Shown here piece by piece: positions 53,412 through 64,000 of a stretch of 64,000 bases of DNA. Location of the stretch: the NCBI GenBank assembly GCA_000181795.3, contig CM012954.1:8805071-8869070 (forward strand), written 5' to 3'. Each line of letters opens with the position of its first letter. The first letter of the stretch is position 1. The notes beneath the pieces are model-generated. The model saw only the letters and a program-made list of their open reading frames with translations, searched no databases and was not told the origin of the DNA. The position numbers and the translations under genes were made by a program. Source of the DNA: Trichinella spiralis. Its lineage: Eukaryota; Nematoda; Enoplea; Trichinellida; Trichinellidae.

Positions 53412-54355
53412 CTTCGAATTTCCAATGAGCTTTAATTTGATTAAGCCCCCTAAAAGTTGTTTACAAACTACATTTTAAGTATACACTTTACATGTTCACA
53501 ACTATTCACAAATCTATACCTACATTATGAAAAACATCATTAATTAAATACTTAATTCAGGTTTTCTTTCATATCAAATTAAATTATAATAACTGCATCA
53601 AACTACGTTCTCTGATTATTAGCTAAGCTGCATGCCTTACAAATACCACAATCTTGAAAAACTTCATATATTATTGACACATATAATACTTATATTTCCT
53701 TAACAAAATATTAAAGAATTGTGCTTTCAAAGTACAGCTAATATATCACTTCTTAAACAAAACCGAACTTTGACATTTTAATTTACCTTAGAAAGATACT
53801 GTATTACCGTCGGTTAGAAGGTTACCGTATTTCATAAATATTTGTTCAGCATTTCGATAAGAAAAAAATAATAAAAATTTATTTTTAACTGTTAAATTTA
53901 AGAATAAAATATTTTTATAAATAATACATGCCATATTTTGTTTGACAACAATTTCTAACTTAACTGAATAAAATAAAAGTTCTTCACCTAATTTACTTTT
54001 ATTATGCAAATTTTATTAATTGTTAAAATTTCGAGCTGCAGTTTTTAAATCACACTGTGCATTCTGTAAAACAGACTAATACAGTGCTTTTGGAAAATTA
54101 TTATAAAACTAAAATTATCTTTGCAAAATTACAGTATGATTGTGCTTTTATTTCATTTTAATAATTATTAACTTAAAAAAATCATCATTAAAAATTCAAA
54201 AAAATTCCCATAAATTTGTTTATTTAATATACATGGTGGCCATGCTTTGAAGTCATTGTACCCACTTTTGACAACAATGGTAAGTTAATGACATTTAGGT
54301 ATTATAGCTACCGTACCTTAGAATTGTTTTTTGTTGTTCGTCAAGTAAATTTCAA
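53412..54355. promoter_or_regulatory. Divergent promoter region RRP9/HCF
   Basis: About 940 AT-rich bases between divergent start codons, without exons. A 73-codon frame at 53788-54009 has no content. Nothing specific such as a TATA or CCAAT array was recognised. Confidence 0.5.
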
Positions 54356-57300
54356 ATGAATGCTGTTAAAGTTGGGGATACTAAAAATATACGGTGTATA
54401 AAGGAAGTTAGATGGAAAAAGATATTAAATATACTTGGTCCTATACCTCGAGCTCGTCATGGCCATAGGGCTATTGCATTGGATGATATGATAGTCATTT
54501 TTGGCGGGGGAAATGATGGCATCGTCGATGATTTGTACGTTTACTTTCCCGGTAATAGTAGTTTTTATATTTTATAATTATATGTTCATTTGTATTAATA
54601 TATCTTCATTACGTAGAGAAGAATGAGTGGTTTAAGCCAACTTGTTGCGGTGATATTCCTCCAGGATGTGCAGCCTTTGGCATGACTACTGATAAGCAGA
54701 AGATTTTTGTGTATGGCGGCATGGTCGAGATGGGCCATTACAGTAGCGACTTCTATGAACTCGATGTATGATTTCAACATGAATGATAATGTTATTATGC
54801 GAGTTTTTCTACTGAAGCAATTGTTTGTTATTGAAGGCATTTTAAAGTTGTCTTTATTTACAAATCACTGCAAAACTTTTTACCTTTGTTGTTCAGTAGT
54901 TTTATTGAGATATTTTTCAAATTATTCTTAACAAAACTACTCTTTGATTCTGTTTTCAGATTTCAACTTGGGAGTGGCGAAGAATTTTACCTTGTCTTTC
55001 TGTAAATTGCCCTCCTCCTCCACCTCGTCTAGGTCATTCTTTTACATTTGTAAAGAATTTGATTTATTTGTTTGGTGGATTGACGAACGGTAGCGTAGAT
55101 AATCGCCACAGTATACCAGTGTAAGTATTTCTTATAATTTTTAGTTATGATTGTCGGATTTTTGGTAGAAGAGAATAAATATCAAGGTTAACTTGTTTTA
55201 CACTAGTTTGTTTAAGTTAATTTTTGTACTACAAGTGTTTATCATAGAACTTATCCAACTTGTTTTACTGGTCCGATTTTTGTTGTTCATTTTGTTTTGC
55301 GATGCATTGACTTCTGCAGCTGTATTTCATTTTTGTTCAATGTGTTTTAATTTATAATTACTGCATTGAAAAAAAAGTTGTTTCAAAATATTTTAATGAA
55401 GATGAAATATTTAGTTATTTAAATGACTTCTACGCGATTGATTTGCGTACAACACCATACCAGTGGTTTACGCCAGTTACTTATGGTGCTAAACCTACAC
55501 CAAGAGAATCGCACAGTGCTTGCTACTACGAATCTGATGACAAGTCTTTGCTGATTATTTATGGAGGAATGAACGGATGTCGTCTTGGCGATTTATGGAT
55601 TTTAGATCTTAGTATGTTTCTTATTGTTTGCTATTTATTTAAAAAAATGCTGAGTAATTAATATATATATATATATTTATTTATTTATATTTATATATAC
55701 ACAGAAAGCATGACATGGAATTCGCCTATGCTGTCCGGCGTACCACCTGCCCCGAGAAGCCTTCATTCCGCAAGTGTAATTGATGACAAGTAAATAATAC
55801 AAACAATCCTTAATATTTATTTTATTGTGATCTGCATATTTAGGATGTATATTTTTGGTGGATGGATACCGCTGTCAAATAAAGTTACTTCTCCAAATCA
55901 TTTTGAAAAAGAATGGAAATGTACCAACACCTTGGGTTGTTTCTGCATAAGTACATCGACAGACGGCATATTTTATGTTATGTTAATTATATTCAAGTTT
56001 TGTTTTAGCTTCTCTAAAATGGTTAGAAGTTGAACTGGGAAAAGTTGAAGATGAAAATCCTCGACCCAGAGCTGGTCATTCAGCTGTTGCAATGCGCTCA
56101 CGAATGTACATTTGGTCTGGTCGTGATGGATATCGCAAAGCATGGAATGCGCAAGTATCGATTGTTTTATTATTTGTATTCTTTGTATTTTTGTTTTGCA
56201 TATTTTTCGTTTAGATATGTTGTAAAGATATGTGGTGTCTTGAAACCGAAAAGCCGGATCCTCCTTCGAATATTCAGCTGGTACGCGCTTCTTCGACATC
56301 ACTTGAAATTTGTTGGAAGCCAGTTTTTAATGGTAATTTCTATTTTATGCTTAACATTTTCTTTTGAATTATGCTTTGTTTTTTAATCTTATTTTCCGGA
56401 TAAGTGGATCACTACAAAGTTCAAATACAGAGACAGCAAATTAGTGAAAAAAAACATGAAATAAAAGTATATTTTAATGTTTCATTTATTATTGTCATTT
56501 GATGCACTTTTTTTGTTTTTGTTATAGATGGAACGACAAAATCTTAATCAACTGCCGAAAGTTAAATGTAAATTATTGTAGTTGTATTGGATATTTTTAA
56601 AGTTAAATATTGTTTTTAGCAGCTAGATCGGTTGATAATGTAAAACAGCAACCGCTTACTAACTTGAGTAACGTATTGAAAATACATGCTCCACCAGCTT
56701 CGGGTGCTTTAAGGACAGTAAGGGAATTAATTGATCATTTTTTAAATAATATTTTATATAACTGTATGTTATTAAATTATTCAGGGTTCATCTGTGGTCA
56801 GTGGTGTTGGTGGACCAATTTTACCACCTGCAAATAGCTCTGCTGTACGGGCACCTAAGATTAAAGCTGCCCCTATAGATACTCCAGTTGTTAAAGTATC
56901 AACCGCTGCAGTGTCTGCTCCCAGCATTAGGAACCTTTCGCTACCTCAAAATACAGTGAAAATACAAACTGTTGATAATGGAAATCGACCTGTAGTCACA
57001 GCTCCGAATATGATAGTTAGTTATATTGTTGAAGCACTGTTTTTTTGTTTGTTTGATCATTTGATGAAAAACATTTCATTTCGTTTTTCAGAAACCATCT
57101 GTAAATAGTCCAGCCTTGAATCTGAAGAAAGATGGAGAAACTTTGAAAATAAAAGTGGCAACTGTAAATTTAAAATCTGATGATGAAAGCCACAGTTTTC
57201 CTGGTGTAAGGGTAAGTTTTACGTGAATTAAGTGCGTTTAAGATACGATCAAGATTATTATTATTATTATATTTTCAGCTGTCTGTGGTGTCACTTAAAG

Positions 57301-58595
57301 GTGGAGAAAGTAATGCAAAGTCAACTTTTAAACCAACCAGCGGTACATTGCCAGTCAGATTGCTGAGTAATCCGTATAGTTCAAATATGGGAAACAATTC
57401 AACGCCTATTTCGGCGTCTGCAAGCGGTGGAGTGCGGAAGCCCATGAAAGCGGGAAGTGCTTCTGCGGATGCGTTTGCTAAAGCGAAAATTAGCTTTTCA
57501 ACCACATCGAAATTGTCAACAGTGAATGATTTGCCCAAAGTGAAAAAAGTTGTTGAAAAAAAAAAGGTCGAATCTCGTTATGTGAAAGTTCCAGAACGCA
57601 TTGAAATTAAACCCAATCCATGGTATGACGTTGGAATTACAAAACTCAGCGTGATGACCATTGAAGAATATGATACTCCAATATCGGCTAACATGACGCA
57701 TGCAGTAGTGGTAAGAGTTGATAGTCATTTTTATAATGTGAGGATTTATCGATGATGTTGATATATATATTATTATGTATATACATGCATATGTATGTGT
57801 GTTTGCGTTTCGATTAGAAATTGGAAAACAGCGAATTTCGAAAAGTGAAAGTGGAAGAAGGAGCTGCTTATAGATTTCGCATTTGTTCTGTAAATGATTT
57901 GGGCGCAAGTGATTGGGTAGAAAGTGGAATATTCAAAACAAACGACGAAGCACTTCCAAGTCCTCCTGCCAATATCAGGGTAGAAAAAATGACCGACTGT
58001 ATTCAGCTGAGCTGGCAACCTCCGGTCAACTCGCGAACCGAAATTGTCGAATATTCCGTTTATTTGGCAATGAAATCTCAACAGCAGGGTAAGTTGTGGT
58101 TTACTTATTTTAAAAAAAAATTGCTTTTTCTTATTGGCTTTCATGAAAATCAGTTTATTAGTTTGAAGTGATTTTCTTCAACGCATTGTTGTATATTGTA
58201 TACAGCTACAATATTCAGTGCTTTATGGACTTTTTTGATTTAAGTTTCCGATTTTTTGTCCTTTATGCGGGTATATTGTGGTTTTGATGCATTTTGCCAA
58301 GTACCAAATAATATTGTTGACGCATCGTTGTTGAACTTCCAAGATCAGTCGTCAGCAGTGATATTCCGTGTTGCTGCAAGAAACACTGCTGGTTATGGTC
58401 CTTTTACGCAAATTAGGTGGGTGAAAGACAAGCAAGAAACAGCCGAAAGTCAAGTATCGAATATTTCGCCGAAACGTGCTGCACTGGATTTGTAAGAATT
58501 GTGAACAGTATAATTAATTATTTGTTTTAATTTTGAATGGATTTAGGCAGCCGCCATCGGCGAAAGCAGCAAAGTATGATATGCAAACTTGCTGA
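54356..58595 (+). CDS. HCFC1: Host cell factor (HCF-1 family), kelch and fibronectin type III protein
   Basis: HCF is a nuclear adaptor that joins transcription factors such as E2F to Set1/MLL and other chromatin enzymes. Seventeen exons close in phase: 54356-54551, 54617-54765, 54960-55120, 55415-55611, 55705-55789, 55844-55950, 56009-56154, 56215-56332, 56405-56466, 56528-56567, 56620-56717, 56785-57015, 57092-57211, 57279-57710, 57818-58088, 58245-58491, 58547-58595; 902 residues. Six kelch repeats (about 20-350) start [21 protein letters not shown]; repeats show FGGG, VYGG, FGGL, IYGG, FGGW and [25 protein letters not shown] starts the first Fn3 half. A Ser/Thr/Pro-rich middle has none of the proteolytic repeats of vertebrate HCF-1. 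The C-terminal Fn3 pair contains [22 protein letters not shown] and [15 protein letters not shown], then a basic nuclear signal. Reading on at 58492 instead of splicing would end the protein 17 residues earlier. Confidence 0.95.
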
Positions 58596-59191
58596 TGTTT
58601 TCTGAGAAGTTTTTTTTTTAATTTTATAACTGCATAGCAGATTTATTAAGCATAATTATTATTACGACCGTATATATATGTATACACATGCATATGTATG
58701 TGTATATATATATATGCTGCATATTTTTTGTTAGATATTTTGTCATTTATTAACGATTACCCTATATAATTTTTCAGAAAAATCTCAGTTTGTTTAATCA
58801 TTGTCACTTTTTCGATTTGCTCCCTCTGCTTTTTTTTAAATAATATCTTAATAAATCTTTTTCATGTATAAATTTCGAAGCTCATAAAAACATTTCTTGC
58901 TTAAGTTGATTTTATTTATTTTGATAAAAAGTGCAACAGTGAAATTTACATACAACGGGTTTTGTACAAGTTTTGTGTTGGGGTATTTTGTTTGTTTGCA
59001 GTCGTTGCAGCACGTGCAGATGTTGTCGGACTAGATAGAAATGTACGGGTACGACGACGTATCTGCTTGACCAACAATATTAGCATTACTGCGTTTTCTG
59101 CTTTTTCATAGTATTTAATTTTTCTTCTAAAATTTGGTTTCATATACACATATATAGAGAGAGAGAAGAAGAAGAAGAAGAAGAAGTTTGA
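58596..59191. other. Convergent intergenic HCF/PAN-domain gene
   Basis: About 600 bases of 3' UTR-like sequence. AATAAA near 58849 can serve HCF; TTTATT near 58914 (AATAAA on the minus strand) can serve the PAN-domain gene. A short GAA run lies at 59166-59186. Confidence 0.55.
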
Positions 59192-61156
59192 TTATAATAA
59201 TAAATCACCGTTAACGACTGCCTTGCATTTACGTCTTTGGTGTGGACAGTCACGAATGTCTTTCTTTTCACAGCGTTTGAAGCGGATTTGTTCATTTTCT
59301 TCCTCGTTGCATGCGCTCCATTCTGTCCATTCATCGTCAACAATTGGCGCGTCAAGTTTTCGATGTTTCTGCAACATCAATCTTCCTATAAAACAAATAA
59401 ATGAATAAAAAAATTATAGTCATGTAATTTAAACTTTTAAAAGTTTAATAGATTTACGTCGGAAACATCCCGATTCGAAGTAGACTACATCAGCATCATC
59501 TTCAGTGTAGACATCGGATTGTGATTTACGATCTTCAGTGTTCAAAATGCAGTTTTCTTTGCTATCCTTTAAAAAAGAAATGTATATATATATTTTTTTT
59601 GTTTATTTATTTAGTAATTTCAGTAATACTGATGTGGATATACTTACGGAAAAGTAGAACATTCCAGACATGCAGTTGAAACCGGTGGTCTCGTAAGCTT
59701 GTAAGCATTGTTGAACGCAGTCAGTTTCATCTCGGGCAGTGACTACTTGTTTGGCAAATCCGACCAGTACATGATGAGGATCATAGTAAAAGTTACCAGG
59801 ACATTCGGTAAGTAATTCTTCTGAAATATTGTTTTTTCTTTACGTTTCCACACACACATATATATACTTTTGTATGTATATATTGTTAAACTAACCAGGG
59901 AAGCAAGAAATTTTGTATGTTGTTACTCCTTTTTGAATGGTCAGTTCAGTAATACGCAATGGATTTGAGCTCAACTGGCAACCATTTCTGTTAGAGAAGC
60001 TGGCAGCACGACAAGGGCGTCCGTTTAATTCCAAAGCGTTTCCAGATTCATCCTTTAAAAAAACCAAAAATAAATTAAATTTTAAACTATAATAATAATA
60101 ATAATAAGTATTATTATTAACCTGATTAGCCAAGCAAGCGGTTGCGCAATCTTCGGCAGTTTTAGTTTTCAGACTAGCTCCGTTCAATGTAGTAGTACCG
60201 TAGTTGGCAATTTCAGATATTTTTGGCAGTTTTCCATTCGGGCATGTTTCTTTTGTTTGCGATGAAGTCGGTGGTTTTTCAGTTGCAACCGCTTGACACA
60301 GTCCAGTTGGTCTGAAGTAATGTGAAAATTATCATTGAACAAATTGAATTTTTCCTTATTAATAATTTGTTTATCAATAACAAGAATTGTGATTTTTACC
60401 TGTAAATGCTGCGTCCTGGATATTTCAAATAATGTTGTGGAGAGTTGAGTCCGTCGACGGCAAAAATGTCGCATGTTTTCGAATTGGCATCGTACACAAC
60501 ACTGCGGCAAATGTATGGATAGTCGCCGAATTGTTTTTCTTGGCATAAATTCAAACATTCTTGACAAGAAATTGGAGTACGACGATCGAAAGGATATGCG
60601 TTTGAAATTGTGCATTCGGGACTAGCTTTGAAGCATTGTGGATCTTTAAAAGAAAGAAAGAAAAGAAAAAGTTACACTGTGGTAATCATGTAATAGTAAC
60701 AAGTCTGTTGTGGTGAAAATTCTAAATACCGAATGGACAAGTTGGAGAAGTTGGAACCAATATTGGATATTGTACATTGGGTGTAACCGCCGCTGGTCCT
60801 CCGTATACTGGAACAGGAATCGGTACTTGACCACTACCGTAGAGGCCGTTGATGGACGGTTGACCGTATGCCATCTGTTGACCGTTGTAGGATGGTTGCT
60901 GGGGTCGAGGTGCAAAATTCGGTTGCCCATTTCCATAGGCCGGCGAGGGTAGGGCTGGCTGTGGAACAGCAGCTTGTCCATTTCCGTATGCTGGTGATCC
61001 AGCGGCAGCAGAATGATATTGTTGGACGTGTTGCACTGGTGGTTGTTGGTAATTGCCGTTGACTTGCTGTTGAGCACCACCGGCGGCGTATCCTTGTCCA
61101 CTGACAAGCAGAACATTGAACGGCAACAGAACGGATAACAATAATAATTGGATCAT
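59192..61156 (-). CDS. Secreted PAN/Apple-domain protein with TSP1-like C-terminus
   Basis: Seven exons close in phase: 61156-60730, 60643-60400, 60311-60122, 60052-59896, 59820-59648, 59566-59458, 59385-59192; 497 residues. A signal peptide (MIQLLLLSVLLPFNVLLVSG) is followed by a Pro/Gln/Gly/Tyr-rich linker to about residue 140 with repeated PAYGNGQ units. Three cysteine-rich modules then resemble PAN/Apple domains (about 145-225, 245-350 and 352-450); typical pieces are ISCQECLNLCQ, TAEDCATACLA and DCVQQCLQAY, where the CxxxC helix is clear. The C-terminus holds a thrombospondin-1-like start, DEWTEWSACNEEE, with RFKRC and two more Cys. PAN proteins with low-complexity linkers are found in nematode cuticle and apical matrix, but those named NOAH or LET-653 also have a ZP domain, which is absent here. 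Function is unknown; extracellular matrix or adhesion is likely. Confidence 0.8.
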
Positions 61157-62132
61157 ATTTTTGAAGAAAAATAATAAAATTTGTTCTTTAAGAAAACAAT
61201 GATGAGATAATAAGAATAAAGAAGAAATAAAGACGGACAAAGAAATTAAAATGGTGAAGGGAAATTTCTAAAAGCAAAGAATTATATGTGCTTGTTAATA
61301 TGGACAGATACTAACTAGAATGCGGCGGCAAATGTAAGCTCAGTGTTTAATGTGGGTGCAAATTAAAGAGTGAAAAAGTGGGTGATTGGAACAAACGTTC
61401 GACATGATTGGGTCACTTGGTCGTGGCATTCGATTTGGGTCAAAGTCAGGCATTTCGGCCGGGCGCGATCCGGTGAATCTTTGTTTATGTGAACCAAGCC
61501 AGTGGTTTGGTGGTGACGGCCACGAAATTTTCGCGCCAAATTTTCAACTTGAACTCGAACTTCGTTCAATGTTCAGTGTGCAATTTTGCCAATCGCTTGT
61601 GAGCTGATTTTCAAATTTCAGGTCAAACGAAGGAGGAGTGGCCAGTTTTTGGAGGAACAATTTTCCACAATTTGGCAACGCAAACGACGACGACCTCGAT
61701 TTGAAAAATTACGAACGATGATACTAATCATTGCACAGTTGCGCAATCGCGATCGTCAAAAATTTCCATACAATGCAGGTGACAGTTCGACGACGACGAT
61801 CGTCTCGAAAAGCAGGTCAACAATTTTCTGCCAACTTTCCTTCCATTCTCGTAAACACGCTAAAACTCAAAACTATACAACTATGCAAATTTATTTCAAC
61901 TTTTTAAACAATTTTTAATTATTATTCAATTTTTTGAACTTTATTATCTTTAATAGTTTTTTTTCTTCTTCTTCTTTTTCTTTTGTAACTTTTTGTCATT
62001 CTGTAAATTGTTTGTTTCAGATTTACTACTTTATTTCAATTGTAATCTATCTTGGAAAGTGGTTTGAAAATTTGAACTTTTTATCACAAATCACAAAATA
62101 GTAGTATATTTTGAAATCAAAAATAATTTTTA
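61157..62132. other. Upstream region of PAN-domain gene
   Basis: No convincing exon. A GC-richer part (about 61380-61830) contains frames on both strands without recognisable content (for instance 61586-61918, Arg-rich). Probably promoter and 5' UTR. Confidence 0.4.
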
Positions 62133-62240
62133 TTATTGTCGACTGTAATTTACAATCCAATTAATTAATTCATCAAACTCGTCGTGAAATATGCCTCCTA
62201 TTTGGGCACATTTTTCCTCTGAAACAGATCTGTCAAACAT
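62133..62240 (-). CDS. Small ORF or orphan terminal exon
   Basis: Reading from an ATG at 62240, 35 residues lead to a TAA at 62133, ending FDELINWIVNYSRQ. Inside, TCTGTTTCAG ends at 62219 and is a perfect splice acceptor, so the more likely reading is the last exon (62218-62133) of a spliced gene whose other exons I could not find. Amphipathic, acidic composition and a following AATAAT/ATAAAA patch support a real 3' end. No family is recognised. Confidence 0.3.
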   Translation of the reverse strand: MFDRSVSEEKCAQIGGIFHDEFDELINWIVNYSRQ

Positions 62241-63791
62241 AATTTTCAATTAAATTTTTAACTGGAACATGATTTCATTGAAAAGAATTTATTTTTTTTT
62301 CTTTTCGATTTTTTGAAGCATTACATTTCTTTTCAAATTTTAAAATTTATTAATAATAATAATTCTTATTGATTCTCTTTTTTTTGTTTCTGATCGTGCG
62401 AAAATGGGCAATTGGATGATAAGATTTCAAAAAAAATACTTTTTTTTAACGACACTCACTTTGAACTTCATTCGGTTAATGGGTCAAGGGTGGGTTGCCC
62501 TGTTGCGCAATGACATTGCTTGTTTTTTTTATGCCTTCATAACCGTTTTTACAAATTATGATCTTTCGGTTGGACACACGATGGTGGAAAACTTTTCCAA
62601 CAAGAAAACAAGGTACATTTTGTTCATAATTTTGAGGTAATAATATTATTAATGTTTTTAAAACTAATAACAATAAGAATATGTTATTAATTCATTTAAC
62701 AAATAATTCATCTTGTTCATCTTTCTAAGATTTCAGTTTTGCATTTTATTGAAATTGTCAAATTTTTTTGATTAAAAACAATAAACAAGATGTATTCAAT
62801 TTCAAAGTGGATATGGAAATGATTATCGATTAACTATTACGATTTATTGTTTGCATTAGTTGAACATTTTACATTACACGAACTTTTTCATCATTTCCTT
62901 ATGGTAGCCAGTTCGAATTGTTGTAAATTGAACAGTTTCATTGTACGATTATATTTTAAAAATTGATCACATTTTAAGAAAAAAATTTTAATATCACTCT
63001 GATATTACCAAAATGAACATTGCTGTTCAAACTGACATGATCGACTATTGTTAATGTACTATGTCATTACTTATTACTGTGTTTTTTCACGGTATTTATA
63101 ATTGAAAATTTATGCAAATAATCACATTTGAAGAAATGATATAAAATTCGAATAGAACATTAATGATTATTAAACAGCACATTGAACTTTTGTAACTGCT
63201 GCACAATTTTAAATTTAATTGAAATAATTTGAACTTTTTTATTATTATATTACTGTAAATGTTTTTAATTTAATTAATTATATAGGATAATTTTTGTATG
63301 ATCAGATGTAAAATTGTAATTTTTATTGTGATAATTTATTTTTTCCTTATTCATTTTCACAAAAGAGAACAATTGAGTGAGTGTTGCCGTCGTATGAAAG
63401 CTAAACACAGTATTCCATTTCTAGATGTTCGATCGTCGTGATAATAATACTTTTTTTATGAGAAGAATAGCAGAACTAAATAAACAATTTTTAAGAAAAC
63501 AATAAGCCAGGCCGATGTTGTTGACTAATGGCAAACTAATGACATCAGATTGAAATATATAGAGTTGGCAAATGTCAATTGAAGATGAGAAATGAAACGT
63601 AAAAAAACAACTGAAATGGTACAAAAAAACTCGAACTAGTCAGAGGGAGAAGGATTAAAATTGTGTACGATATTCAAATTTGAAGGGTTGTGAGGAGGAA
63701 AATTTTTTAGATGGCAAATGGATGTTTTTAAATTGGGCAGTGCTGTGGGCGCTGGGCAGTTGATACTGTCTGTATTGCGTGTATGTTGCCT
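62241..63791. other. Non-coding, AT-rich
   Basis: No gene is recognised on either strand. Frames at 62404-62640 (+) and 62476-62673 (-) overlap one another and show no domain. Confidence 0.45.
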
Positions 63792-64000
63792 TCACTGCCT
63801 TTTCAGGACAGGTTCGTCTTTTTTGCGTTTTCTCAAATCGCCATCCGGAAAACGACCAGCGGCTGGTTTCATAGGAAGCTCTGAAAGAGGTTATTATTAA
63901 TGGTCATTTGTATTCCAATTAACGTTTGTAACTGGAATTACCATAAGCAGTCGTTGCAGCTAACCCCCACCCTTTCTTGTTGCGGTTGACCAACTTCCAC
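63792..64000 (-). CDS. 3' end of unidentified gene entering from the right edge
   Basis: Two exons fit together: the partial exon 64000-63942, reading LVNRNKKGWGLAATTAYE across the join, then a donor GTAATT; and 63880-63792, preceded by CTCTTTCAG, reading ELPMKPAAGRFPDGDLRKRKK and ending at TGA. The phases match (one base plus two). The Lys/Arg-rich tail could be a nuclear signal. GC content is higher than nearby non-coding DNA, as in the other exons. I do not recognise the family, and the 5' part lies outside the window. Confidence 0.5.

Noticed and set aside
58492-58500. HCF stop codon at the TAA right after GATTTG
   Set aside because: Splicing at GTAAGA to 58547 keeps the frame and adds a basic tail like that of other HCF proteins; the unspliced end remains possible as an isoform.
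61363-61918. Arg-rich frames on both strands upstream of the PAN-domain gene
   Set aside because: Opposed overlapping frames without domain; more likely promoter or 5' UTR sequence.

Overview
The window is animal nuclear DNA, AT-rich, with short introns (about 50-500 bases, nearly all GT-AG), small distances between housekeeping genes and long AT-rich deserts around a developmental regulator. A SoxB HMG-box gene, a host cell factor, RACK1, FAM98 and TMEM65 make it metazoan. A nematode is the likeliest source: gene pairs on one strand lie less than 210 bases apart, as in nematode operons, and there is a secreted PAN-domain protein. This is an inference, not a proof; a clade I (Dorylaimia) nematode would fit. 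A 10-base run of N at 27471-27480 marks a scaffold join.

Layout. 1-10480: gene desert upstream of Sox with simple repeats, octamer (ATGCAAAT) sites and a few GC-richer islands. 10500-12204: promoter-like region and the intronless SoxB gene (+). 12205-26000: a second desert. 26030-30022: a large imperfect inverted repeat with arms of about 1.4 kb, the right arm split by about 1 kb of extra sequence. 30879-34516: nucleolin-like RNA-binding protein (-). 35644-37004: RACK1 (-). 39622-41265: mitochondrial HADH (+). 41784-44807 and 44983-46582: PGM3 and ATAD1/Msp1, both (-), 175 bases apart. 47561-49481 and 49689-50330: FAM98 and TMEM65, both (+), 207 bases apart. 50506-53411: RRP9/U3-55K (-). 54356-58595: host cell factor (+). 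59192-61156: secreted PAN-domain protein (-). 62133-64000: mostly non-coding, with a small orphan terminal exon and the 3' end of an unidentified gene that enters from the right edge (-).

I rebuilt the exons of ten multi-exon genes by hand; in all ten the phases close from ATG to stop and the protein length fits the family where a family is known. HADH needs one intron that ends AT instead of AG. Functionally the right half is housekeeping: translation and ribosome biogenesis (RACK1, RRP9, nucleolin-like, FAM98), mitochondria (HADH, TMEM65, ATAD1), UDP-GlcNAc synthesis (PGM3) and chromatin (HCF). The left half looks like the regulatory landscape of one neural or developmental transcription factor. 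No virus, toxin, CRISPR or bacterial-type system is visible.
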